Below the pieces are notes generated by a model, which was given only the letters and a program-made list of their open reading frames with translations, was not told where the DNA came from and ran no database searches. The position numbers and the translations under genes were made by a program. Shown here one piece after another: positions 15,992-24,013 of a DNA stretch of 56,618 bases; the first letter of the stretch is position 1, and the number at the start of each line of letters is the position of its first letter. Where the stretch lies: assembly GCF_900110425.1 (NCBI RefSeq), contig NZ_FODS01000021.1:1-56618 (forward strand), in the 5' to 3' direction. This stretch comes from Salinihabitans flavidus. GTDB lineage: Bacteria; Pseudomonadota; Alphaproteobacteria; Rhodobacterales; Rhodobacteraceae.

Positions 15992-17472
15992 CCAATGGCC
16001 AATCCGATCAGCCGGTAGCGTCCCCTGACATGCCCGCGCCCGAGGCTTTCACAGATGCCGGCGCCGCAGTTGACCGGCTTGAAGAACTCTACACCCTGGC
16101 CACCCGCTTTCTGCGGGAAGCGTTCCGTCATGCGATGGAAAAGTCACCGGGCGAGGTCCGGGTTCGCGCGTTTTATCCCGAGATTCGGATAAAGACCACG
16201 AGCTATGCCCAGATCGACACACGGCTGAGCTTTGGTCATGTATCGGAGCCTGGCACACATGCCGCAACGATCACGCGGCCCGACCTTTTCCGCAGCTATC
16301 TCAAGCAGCAGATCGGCCTTTTGCTACACAATCATCAGGTTCCGGTAACGATCGGGGTCTCGGGCACACCGATTCCTGTGCATTTCGCGGTCGGCAACGA
16401 CGATGCGATCACCGTCCCGCAAATGGGAGCGGCAGATTTCACACTTCGGGACGTGTTTGATGTGCCGGATCTTTCGACCACCAACGACGACATTGTCAAT
16501 GGCATCGCCAAACCCGGCCCAAACGGTGAAGAGCCGCTTGCTCCCTTCACCGCGCAGCGGGTGGACTATTCGCTGGCCCGCCTCGCCCACTACACCGCGA
16601 CGGATCCAGTGCACTTCCAGAACCACGTTCTGTTCACCAACTATCAGTTCTACGTGGCAGAGTTCGAGGCATACGCCCGCGCCCAGCTCGCCGATCCATC
16701 GAGCGGTTATAGCAGCTTCGTCTCAACCGGAAATGTCGAGATAGAAAAGGCCTCCACGCCCATTCCACCCGTGGACAAGCAGCCGCAAATGCCCACCTAT
16801 CACCTGAAGAGAGAGGACGGCATGGGGATCACGCTGGTCAATATCGGCGTGGGTCCTTCAAACGCGAAAACGGCGACGGATCACATTGCCGTCCTGCGGC
16901 CTCATGCCTGGCTGATGGTGGGACATTGTGCAGGGCTTCGCAACACGCAGGCCCTTGGCGACTTCGTTCTGGCCCACGCCTACCTGCGCGATGACAAGGT
17001 GCTCGATGCCGATCTGCCGGTGTGGGTGCCGATCCCGGCGCTGGCGGAAATCCAGATCGCACTTCAAGAAGCGGTGGCGGAGGAAACGCAGCTTTCCGGC
17101 TATGACCTCAAGCGCGTTATGCGCACCGGAACCGTGGCCAGCATCGACAACCGCAACTGGGAGTTGCGCGAGCACACTGGTCCGGTGCAGCGTCTTTCGC
17201 AATCACGGGCGATTGCCCTGGATATGGAAAGCGCCACGATCGCTGCTAACGGCTATCGCTTTCGGGTGCCTTATGGGACACTCCTCTGCGTCTCTGACAA
17301 GCCGCTGCACGGCGAATTGAAACTGCCGGGCATGGCGTCGGACTTCTACAAGACGCAGGTCGCGCGACATCTGCGCATTGGAATTCGCGCTATGGAGTCC
17401 CTGCGGGATATGCCTCTGGAACGCCTCCATTCGCGGAAATTGCGCTCATTTCACGAAACAGCGTTTCTCTAA
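15988..17472 (+). CDS. amn: AMP nucleosidase
   Basis: A 494-residue enzyme that cleaves AMP into adenine and ribose 5-phosphate in the cytoplasm. An N-terminal Amn regulatory domain (about 1-180) is followed by a nucleoside-phosphorylase-type catalytic domain. It contains GVGPSNAKTATDHIAVLRPHAWLMVGHC-type sequence in its central part (about 285-315), then ALDMESATIAANGYRFRVPYG with the nucleoside-binding Met-Glu pair. It ends RLHSRKLRSFHETAFL, the usual Amn tail. It is translationally coupled to ade. Together they turn AMP into hypoxanthine, ammonia and ribose 5-phosphate. Confidence 0.93.
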   Translation: MTNGQSDQPVASPDMPAPEAFTDAGAAVDRLEELYTLATRFLREAFRHAMEKSPGEVRVRAFYPEIRIKTTSYAQIDTRLSFGHVSEPGTHAATITRPDLFRSYLKQQIGLLLHNHQVPVTIGVSGTPIPVHFAVGNDDAITVPQMGAADFTLRDVFDVPDLSTTNDDIVNGIAKPGPNGEEPLAPFTAQRVDYSLARLAHYTATDPVHFQNHVLFTNYQFYVAEFEAYARAQLADPSSGYSSFVSTGNVEIEKASTPIPPVDKQPQMPTYHLKREDGMGITLVNIGVGPSNAKTATDHIAVLRPHAWLMVGHCAGLRNTQALGDFVLAHAYLRDDKVLDADLPVWVPIPALAEIQIALQEAVAEETQLSGYDLKRVMRTGTVASIDNRNWELREHTGPVQRLSQSRAIALDMESATIAANGYRFRVPYGTLLCVSDKPLHGELKLPGMASDFYKTQVARHLRIGIRAMESLRDMPLERLHSRKLRSFHETAFL

Positions 17473-17481
17473 ATCGGTGTC

Positions 17482-17513
17482 AAACGCCAAAATTCCATAT
17501 TTTTATGGCGTTT
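17482..17513. other. AT-rich stem-loop between amn and the HU gene
   Basis: Arms AAACGCCA (17482-17489) and TGGCGTTT (17506-17513) are perfect over 8 bp around a 16-nt AT-rich loop that contains TTTTTA. It could end the ade-amn message (the stem is followed by few T residues) or be an operator in the HU promoter region. The sequence does not decide between these. Confidence 0.4.
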
Positions 17514-17602
17514 CGATCCACTTTGCGTTGTGTTTTCGCGCGATTATCCGTTAAATGCGCCGCATGAGGCCCAGGATACGGGCGGACGAAGGAGAGAATA
17601 TA

Positions 17603-17890
17603 ATGGCCAAACCTATGACCAAAACCCAACTTGTGGCCGCACTTGCGGAAGAGATGGGCACTGACAAGAAATCCGCCGGCACTGCGCTGGATGCGATCAC
17701 GACACTGATCACACGCGAAGTATCGGCCGGTGGCGCCGTGACTCTGCCGGGCGTGGGCAAGATCTACTGCCGTGAGCGCCCCGAGCGGATGGTGCGCAAC
17801 CCGGCCACCGGAGAGCAGATCAAGAAAGACGCCGACAAGGTTGTCAAGATGACCATTGCCAAGGCACTCAAGGACAGCGTGAACGGCTGA
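17603..17890 (+). CDS. HU-family nucleoid protein
   Basis: A 95-residue DNA-bending protein of the HU/IHF fold, from the ATG at 17603 after AAGGAGAG. It begins MAKPMTKTQLVAALAEEMG with the dimerising helices (TKKSAGTALDAITTLI region). LPGVGKIYCRERPERMVRNPATGEQI is the DNA-grasping beta-arm, with the conserved RNPATGE. It has no close operon partner and a strong terminator behind it. It probably compacts DNA and bends it at promoters and origins. It is a divergent HU copy rather than IHF, which cannot be proved from one subunit. Confidence 0.92.
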   Translation: MAKPMTKTQLVAALAEEMGTDKKSAGTALDAITTLITREVSAGGAVTLPGVGKIYCRERPERMVRNPATGEQIKKDADKVVKMTIAKALKDSVNG

Positions 17891-17914
17891 ACTTGCAATT
17901 TTTACGAGTTTCGG

Positions 17915-17944
17915 AAAGGGTCGCCCGAATGGCGGCCCTTTTCC
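17915..17944 (+). terminator. Rho-independent terminator after the HU gene
   Basis: AAAGGGTCGCC (17915-17925) pairs with GGCGGCCCTTT (17931-17941), an 11-bp stem with one G-T pair and a 5-nt loop, ending in TTTT. It begins 25 bp after the HU stop. Confidence 0.85.
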
Positions 17945-17962
17945 ATTTCCGAGGCACCCTCT

Positions 17963-18880
17963 ATGAGCGACAAAAGTGACAGCACGTCCTTGCCTCTTGG
18001 CCTTGATCTGACGGCCATCGGCATGGGGCTGGCTTTTGCGCTGATCTGGTCATCGGCCTTCACCTCGGCACGGATTATTGTGGCAGACGCCTCGCCACTG
18101 GCATCGCTCAGCCTGCGGTTCTTTCTGTCCGGGTTGATAGGCGTCGCCATCGCACGCGCCCTCGGGCAGAACTGGCGGCTGACACCCGGCCAATGGCGCG
18201 CAACGTTGGTATTCGGACTGTGTCAGAATGCGATCTATCTGGGACTGAATTTCATGGCGATGCAGTGGGTCGAAGCCTCGCTTGCCTCAATCATTGCCTC
18301 CTCCATGCCGCTCATGATCGCCTTCGCCGGATGGGTGCTTTTCCGCGAAAAGCTCCGACCACTTGCGGCATTGGGTCTCGTTCTCGGTTTTGCCGGGGTG
18401 ATCCTGATAATGTCGGCCCGTTTGTCCGCAGGAGTGGACGTGCTCGGGGTGGCGTTGTGCCTGATCGCCGCCGCCGCGTTGACGGTTGCCACGCTCATGG
18501 TGCGTGGCGCGTCGGCGGGGGGCAACTTGATGATGATCGTCGGGTTGCAGATGTTCGTCGGTGCCATCGTCCTCGCCGTCGTCTCTGCTCTAACCGAAAC
18601 GGTGCATGTCACCCCAAGTTGGCGCCTCGGCATCGCGTTCATCTACACAACATTGGCCCCGGGACTTCTGGCGACCTGGATCTGGTTTTCCCTGGTAGGC
18701 CGGATCGGCGCAGTGCGCGCAGCAACCTTCCACTTTCTCAACCCGTTCTTCGGTGTCGCCATCGCTGCAATCATGCTCGGCGAAACACTTGGCCTCAGTG
18801 ACGTGATCGGCGTGGCAATCATCACCATCGGTATTCTCGCGGTACAGCTTTCGAAGCAAGTGCCTCCACCGCCGGTTTGA
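17963..18880 (+). CDS. DMT-superfamily (EamA) exporter
   Basis: A 305-residue inner-membrane protein with about ten hydrophobic segments in two EamA repeats. It begins DLTAIGMGLAFALIWSSAFTSARI. The first repeat ends near LVLGFAGVILIMSARL, the second near GETLGLSDVIGVAIITIGILAVQL. Such proteins export amino acids or related metabolites; the substrate is unknown. The gene stands alone after the HU terminator and runs towards the GlxA-type regulator gene, with 27 bp between the two stops. Confidence 0.9.
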   Translation: MSDKSDSTSLPLGLDLTAIGMGLAFALIWSSAFTSARIIVADASPLASLSLRFFLSGLIGVAIARALGQNWRLTPGQWRATLVFGLCQNAIYLGLNFMAMQWVEASLASIIASSMPLMIAFAGWVLFREKLRPLAALGLVLGFAGVILIMSARLSAGVDVLGVALCLIAAAALTVATLMVRGASAGGNLMMIVGLQMFVGAIVLAVVSALTETVHVTPSWRLGIAFIYTTLAPGLLATWIWFSLVGRIGAVRAATFHFLNPFFGVAIAAIMLGETLGLSDVIGVAIITIGILAVQLSKQVPPPPV

Positions 18881-18907
18881 CGCGCTGGCCTACCCGGCAG
18901 CCAAAGG

Positions 18908-19864
18908 CTATAGCATTTCAATTCCACTTTGACGAAGCATTCGTGGCGTCGTGCCGAATTCCGTGCGGAAGGCGCGCGTCATCGCGCTGGCATTGTCATA
19001 GCCACTACGCATGGCTATCTCGGCGACCGGCAGTTCCGTCTCACTGGCGAGCTTTCGCGCCAAATTCAACCGCAGCCTGCGATAGATCGTTCGAGGCGAG
19101 GCACCCAGATCGGTGGACATGGCGTTTTCCAGTCGTTTTTGCGAGGCCCCGCAGCGGCGTGCGATCTCTGCCACAGTCAACGGAGTCTCGAGCGTTTCCT
19201 GCATAAGGGCCAAAGCGCGATTCACAAGCGCCCCACCTGCCCGCGCAGTCCCCGCATCAGAGCGCGCAGAGTCGGACGTCATGAAAAGTTGCGCCACTTC
19301 AAGCGCCAGGGCCGCACCATGGTTGCGCCGGATCATATGCATAACCATGTCGAAGGCGGCCATCGCACCGGAACAGGTGATGCGGGACCCGTCGATGACG
19401 AATCGCGCCCGCTCTGTCGCGACTTCCGGGAATCTTTCGGCAAACCTCATGAGTTCTTCCCAGTGGATTGTGGCCCGATATCCGTCAAGCAAACCAGCCT
19501 CGGCGAGCAGCCAGCTTCCAGTGTCCAGCCCGGCCACGGCACAAAACCGGTGAGACGCGGCACGCAAGGCAGCCTGAGTGCGCCATCCACCATGCCTGAC
19601 AAACCCATACGATGGCATCACGATCAACAAATCACCTGACGAACCCCGCAGCCGGTCATGCGGCGCCACCCGCAGACCAGACGAAGACCCCACTGCCGCC
19701 CCGTCCAATGTCAGAAAGCGCCAGTGATAAAGTTCCTTGCGTGAAAGGGTATTGGCTGCTCGAAGCGGCTCCACAGTGTTGGCAAGGCAATGGTTGGAAA
19801 AGCCTTCAAAAAGAAGGATTGCGAATTGCTGCGACGCGGCATGTGATTTAATCCAATCGGGCAT
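18908..19864 (-). CDS. GlxA-family AraC-type transcriptional regulator
   Basis: A 318-residue regulator. Residues about 10-190 are a DJ-1/PfpI (class I amidotransferase-like) sensor domain without an obvious catalytic triad, with FAILLFEGFSNHCLANTVEPLRAAN at its start. Residues about 212-312 are an AraC double helix-turn-helix (LTVAEIARRCGASQKRLENAM, then PVAEIAMRSGYDNASAMTRAFR). Relatives such as GbdR and CdhR activate betaine and carnitine catabolism genes. It is divergent from the acyl-CoA dehydrogenase gene by 77 bp, so it probably controls that operon. The ligand is inferred only from family and neighbours. Confidence 0.9.
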   Translation of the reverse strand: MPDWIKSHAASQQFAILLFEGFSNHCLANTVEPLRAANTLSRKELYHWRFLTLDGAAVGSSSGLRVAPHDRLRGSSGDLLIVMPSYGFVRHGGWRTQAALRAASHRFCAVAGLDTGSWLLAEAGLLDGYRATIHWEELMRFAERFPEVATERARFVIDGSRITCSGAMAAFDMVMHMIRRNHGAALALEVAQLFMTSDSARSDAGTARAGGALVNRALALMQETLETPLTVAEIARRCGASQKRLENAMSTDLGASPRTIYRRLRLNLARKLASETELPVAEIAMRSGYDNASAMTRAFRTEFGTTPRMLRQSGIEML

Positions 19865-19941
19865 AAAATAGATCTAATCCTGCATGGTCCTCGGGGACAA
19901 CCCACCCCACGATCCCCCAAGACACCGAAGAGGACAATCCC

Positions 19942-21102
19942 ATGCAACTTGGCCTGAGCGAAGAACAGGAAATGATCGCGGCAACCGTGCGCCGTTTCGT
20001 CGAACAGGAAATCTATCCACACGAGGCGGAAGTTGAACGCACCGGCGAGGTCCCTTCAGAGCTTGCCGAACAGATCAAGAAGAAGACGCTCGATCTTGGA
20101 TTTTACGCCTGCAACTTTCCAGAGGACGTCGGCGGCGCCGGGCTTTCGCATCTAGAGTTTGCGCTGGTCGAGCGAGAGCTGGGGCGCGGATCGATGGCAC
20201 TCACCCATTTCTTCGGCAGGCCGCAGAACATCCTGATGGCCTGTGAAGGGGAGCAGAAAGACCGTTATCTCTTTCCCGCTGTGCGCGGCGAGCGGATGGA
20301 TGCACTTGCCATGACCGAACCCGGCGCCGGTTCGGACGTGCGCGGCATGAAATGCTCGGCGCGTCGTGATGGTGGGGATTGGATTCTCAACGGTACAAAG
20401 CACTTCATTTCGGGTGCGGATCATGCGGATTTCGTGATTGTTTTCGTGGCCACCGGAGAAGACGATACACCGAAAGGCCCAAAGAAACGGATTACAACCT
20501 TCCTTGTGGATCGCGGAACACCGGGATTCACGCTGAGAGAGGGGTATAGATCGGTCAGCCATCGCGGCTACAAGAACATGGTTCTGGAATTTGACGATTG
20601 TCGGCTGCCGGATGCACAGGTGTTGGGTGAGGTCGATGGTGGCTTCGCCGTCATGAACGAATGGCTTTACGCGACGCGGATCACTGTCGCCACAATGTGC
20701 GTGGGTCGGGCCCGTAGGGCGTTCGACTACGCGCTCGACTATGCCGCACAGCGCGAACAGTTTGGCCAGAAAATCGGCAAGTTTCAGGGGGTGAGCTTTC
20801 AGCTTGCTGATATGATCACCGAGATCGATGCCGCAGACTACCTGACACTTGCCGCAGCGGACAGGCTCGACAAGGGGCTGCCTGCCAACCGGGAGATTGC
20901 ATCAGCCAAGCTCTATGCCTCCGAGATGTTGGCACGCGTCACTGACGCTGCAATTCAGGTGCATGGCGGGATGGGCCTGATGGACGACTACCCCCTGGAG
21001 CGCTTCTGGCGCGATGCGCGGGTGGAGCGGATCTGGGATGGAACCTCGGAAATCCAGCGCCACATCATCAGCCGCGAACTGTTGCGCCCCCTGGGAGCGT
21101 GA
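19942..21102 (+). CDS. Acyl-CoA dehydrogenase
   Basis: A 386-residue FAD enzyme with the three-part ACAD fold. The flavin/substrate segments AMTEPGAGSDVRGM (about 111-124) and the middle beta-domain are present. The catalytic glutamate should lie in RIWDGTSEIQRHIISREL near the C-terminus. It oxidises an acyl-CoA to the 2-enoyl-CoA and passes electrons to ETF. First gene of a three-gene operon with an ADP-forming ligase and a CaiD-like hydratase. CaiA-like use of a trimethylammonium acyl-CoA is possible but not shown. Confidence 0.92.
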   Translation: MQLGLSEEQEMIAATVRRFVEQEIYPHEAEVERTGEVPSELAEQIKKKTLDLGFYACNFPEDVGGAGLSHLEFALVERELGRGSMALTHFFGRPQNILMACEGEQKDRYLFPAVRGERMDALAMTEPGAGSDVRGMKCSARRDGGDWILNGTKHFISGADHADFVIVFVATGEDDTPKGPKKRITTFLVDRGTPGFTLREGYRSVSHRGYKNMVLEFDDCRLPDAQVLGEVDGGFAVMNEWLYATRITVATMCVGRARRAFDYALDYAAQREQFGQKIGKFQGVSFQLADMITEIDAADYLTLAAADRLDKGLPANREIASAKLYASEMLARVTDAAIQVHGGMGLMDDYPLERFWRDARVERIWDGTSEIQRHIISRELLRPLGA

Positions 21103-21153
21103 TGTGATCCGGAAACACCCTTCAATCGCACCCGGTTCAGACAAGGTGAGTAT

Positions 21154-23184
21154 ATGACCTACGATCTGTCCCGCCTGTTTCGTCCTCGCTCGATCGCCGT
21201 GATCGGTGGCGGAGCGTGGTGTGCTTCGGTAATCGAACAATGCAGAAAGATGGGCTTTTCGGGTGATCTCTGGCCGGTTCATCCGCGCGCAGCGACGGTT
21301 GGCGGCATACCGGCGTTTACCCGAATCGAGGATCTGCCAAATGCTCCTGACGCCGCTTTTGTCGGAATCAATCGAGAGTCTACGGTGACTATGATTGCGA
21401 AGCTTTCCGCGTCTGGCGCAGGCGGTGCCGTGTGTTTCGCATCCGGCTTTCGCGAGGCGCAGGCGGAGGACTCCCACGCCGCAGATTTACAGGACAGTCT
21501 TCTTGACGCTGCCGGTGACATGCCAATTCTGGGGCCGAATTGCTACGGCTTTGTAAACTATCTGGATGGTGCGCTCCTCTGGCCAGATCAGCATGGGGGC
21601 CAATCGACCGATAGGGGCGTAGCCGTCGTCACTCAAAGCTCCAATATCGCGATAAATCTGACCATGCAGAAACGCGCCCTTCCTCTCGCCTATGTCGTCA
21701 CAGCCGGCAATCAGGCGCAGGTGGGACTCGCGGAAATCGGGATGGCACTTCTCGAAGATGAACGTGTCACTGCCCTTGGCCTGCATATCGAGGGGGTCGG
21801 CGATCTTCGTCAGTTCGAGGCGCTCAGCGAGACCGCCCGCAAATTGGGAAAGCCCATCGTGGCGCTGAAGGTCGGACGCTCTCATCAGGCACGGGCGGCA
21901 ACAGTGTCACATACTGCGTCTCTCGCGGGGGAGGATTCTGGCGCGGAGGCCCTGCTTAACCGGCTCGAAATCGGTCGTGTCGACTCACTTCCGGTCTTTC
22001 TGGAAACTCTCAAGCTTTTGCATGTGGTCGGCAGGTTGCCCGATCCGGAGATTGCCACAATAAGCTGCTCGGGAGGTGAGGCCAGTCTTGCCGCCGATTT
22101 GGCCATTGCCCACGAAATCACGTTCCCTCCGCTGAACGCCCTACAGGCAGAGGGTCTGCGCGACGCTCTCGGACCGCTGGTGGCCCTGGCCAATCCGCTC
22201 GACTATCACACCTATATCTGGCGGAATGTCGAGGCCATGACACGGTGCTTTGCAGCTATGATGGCAGGAACCCAATCCCTCACGCTGTTGATCGTTGATT
22301 TCCCGCGCGATGATCGCTGCGATCCGGGGGATTGGGACTGCGTGATTGCCTCCAGTATCGCTGCAAAGGCGCAAACCGGCGCGCGCGTGGGAATGGTGGC
22401 ATCCCTGCCGGAACTTATGCCGGAGAGTGTGGCAGAACAGTTGATTGTCGCCGGCATCGTCCCTCTGTGCGGACTTGACGAAGCTCTGGCAGCTATTCGA
22501 ATCGCGGCAAGACCGTCAGCAGAACCTCCGCCTCCCCTCCTTTTGCCGACCGCGTCGGTTGCCCCTGATCTGATGCCTGAGGCAGAGGCAAAGCGTCAAC
22601 TCGCGCTGCACGGTCTCCCTGTACCGAAAGCACGTCGGGCGAAGGGGAAAGTGGCGTTGACCGCCGCTCTGCGGGAAATCGGGACGCCAGCGGTCGTGAA
22701 GGCCGAAGGGTTGGCACACAAATCCGAAGTCGGCGGTGTATTCATGGCCCGCAAAGGAACCGGAGAGGCGATATCGGCGGCGCTGTCCATGCCGTGCGAT
22801 AGCTGGTTGATCGAGGAAATGATCGAAGGCGGAGTGGCGGAACTCCTGATCGGTGTTGTAAAAGATCCCGCGCATGGCTTTGTCATGACGCTTGCCGCAG
22901 GTGGGGTTCTGACCGAAGTGCTGAAGGACAGCGCCTCTTTTCTTTTGCCAGCCACGGATGCGATGATCGATAACGCGCTGGACAAACTTCGGATTGCGCC
23001 TCTGCTACGCGGCTATCGCGGTGCCCCGGCAGGGCAACGCGCCGCAATCCTGCGGGCTGTGCGCGCAGTGGAAGACTACGTAGTGGCCCACGCGGATGGG
23101 CTCGAGGAAATCGAAATCAACCCGCTCATTTGCACACCCGATAGGGCGATTGCAGTGGACGCACTGATACGGCGAAAGGAGTGA
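21154..23184 (+). CDS. Acyl-CoA synthetase, ADP-forming (acetate--CoA ligase type), fused subunits
   Basis: A 676-residue NDP-forming ligase. A CoA-binding Rossmann domain (about 1-130; RPRSIAVIGGG) leads to a succinyl-CoA-synthetase-like ligase domain with SHTASLAGEDS (about 249-259), which should hold the phospho-histidine. A C-terminal ATP-grasp domain (about 470-676; GTPAVVKAEGLAHKSEVGGV) follows. It would activate a carboxylic acid with ATP and CoA, yielding ADP and phosphate. It lies between the acyl-CoA dehydrogenase and the hydratase genes, so it likely loads the pathway substrate onto CoA. Codons here look less GC-biased than in the flanking housekeeping genes. Confidence 0.9.
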   Translation: MTYDLSRLFRPRSIAVIGGGAWCASVIEQCRKMGFSGDLWPVHPRAATVGGIPAFTRIEDLPNAPDAAFVGINRESTVTMIAKLSASGAGGAVCFASGFREAQAEDSHAADLQDSLLDAAGDMPILGPNCYGFVNYLDGALLWPDQHGGQSTDRGVAVVTQSSNIAINLTMQKRALPLAYVVTAGNQAQVGLAEIGMALLEDERVTALGLHIEGVGDLRQFEALSETARKLGKPIVALKVGRSHQARAATVSHTASLAGEDSGAEALLNRLEIGRVDSLPVFLETLKLLHVVGRLPDPEIATISCSGGEASLAADLAIAHEITFPPLNALQAEGLRDALGPLVALANPLDYHTYIWRNVEAMTRCFAAMMAGTQSLTLLIVDFPRDDRCDPGDWDCVIASSIAAKAQTGARVGMVASLPELMPESVAEQLIVAGIVPLCGLDEALAAIRIAARPSAEPPPPLLLPTASVAPDLMPEAEAKRQLALHGLPVPKARRAKGKVALTAALREIGTPAVVKAEGLAHKSEVGGVFMARKGTGEAISAALSMPCDSWLIEEMIEGGVAELLIGVVKDPAHGFVMTLAAGGVLTEVLKDSASFLLPATDAMIDNALDKLRIAPLLRGYRGAPAGQRAAILRAVRAVEDYVVAHADGLEEIEINPLICTPDRAIAVDALIRRKE

Positions 23185-23187
23185 GAG

Positions 23188-23973
23188 ATGCCTCAAGATC
23201 CAGTAAGAACACGGCAAGTGGGCGCGGTGTTGGAAGTGACCCTCGACCGGCCCAAAGCGAATGCAATCGACCTCGAAACCAGCCGGATCATGGGCGAAGT
23301 GTTCCGCGATTTCCGCGATGATCCCGAATTGCGCGTGGCAATTCTCACCGGGGCCGGTGAAAAATTCTTCTGCCCCGGCTGGGATCTCAAAGCGGCGGCC
23401 GATGGTGATGCCGTTGATGGAGACTACGGACTGGGAGGATTTGGCGGCCTTCAGGAAATGCGGGAAATGAACAAGCCAGTCATCGCCGCAGTTAACGGAA
23501 TTGCCTGCGGCGGGGGACTGGAACTGGCGCTGTCAGCAGACATGATCCTTTCTGCTGAACATGCCAGCTTTGCCTTGCCTGAAATTCGGTCTGGTACAGT
23601 GGCGGACGCCGCAAGTGTGAAACTGCCAAAACGGATTCCCTACCATATTGCGATGGAGCTTTTGCTGACTGGTCGCTGGTTTGATGCCAATGAAGCGCAA
23701 CGCTGGGGTCTGGTGAATGAGATACTGGCCTCCGATAAGCTCATGGAGCGGGCGTGGGAGCTCGCACAAGTGTTGGCCAGTGGCCCGCCGCTGGTTTACG
23801 CGGCAATCAAGGAAATCGTGCGCGAAGCCGAGGATTCCAATTTTCAGGACATGATGAACAGGATCACCAAACGGCAATTACGTACGGTTGATGTGCTTTA
23901 TGGCAGTGAGGACCAACTGGAAGGCGCCCGCGCGTTCGCCGAGAAGCGCGATCCAGTCTGGAAGGGTCGCTGA
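23188..23973 (+). CDS. Enoyl-CoA hydratase, carnitinyl-CoA dehydratase (CaiD)-like
   Basis: A 261-residue crotonase-fold enzyme. It resembles E. coli CaiD from end to end: TLDRPKANAIDLETS, FRDDPELRVAILTGAGEKFF, GWDLKAAADG, and the terminal FAEKRDPVWKGR. The two crotonase glutamates are present (GGGLELALSAD and FALPEIRSG). CaiD hydrates crotonobetainyl-CoA to carnitinyl-CoA. The loop after FALPEIRSG reads TVADAAS instead of the usual IVPDSGG, so specificity may differ. It begins 3 bp after the ligase stop and is the last gene of the operon. Confidence 0.87.
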   Translation: MPQDPVRTRQVGAVLEVTLDRPKANAIDLETSRIMGEVFRDFRDDPELRVAILTGAGEKFFCPGWDLKAAADGDAVDGDYGLGGFGGLQEMREMNKPVIAAVNGIACGGGLELALSADMILSAEHASFALPEIRSGTVADAASVKLPKRIPYHIAMELLLTGRWFDANEAQRWGLVNEILASDKLMERAWELAQVLASGPPLVYAAIKEIVREAEDSNFQDMMNRITKRQLRTVDVLYGSEDQLEGARAFAEKRDPVWKGR

Positions 23974-24013
23974 ACGAAGGATATGGGCAAGGAATTATAG
24001 GCCAAACCCCACA

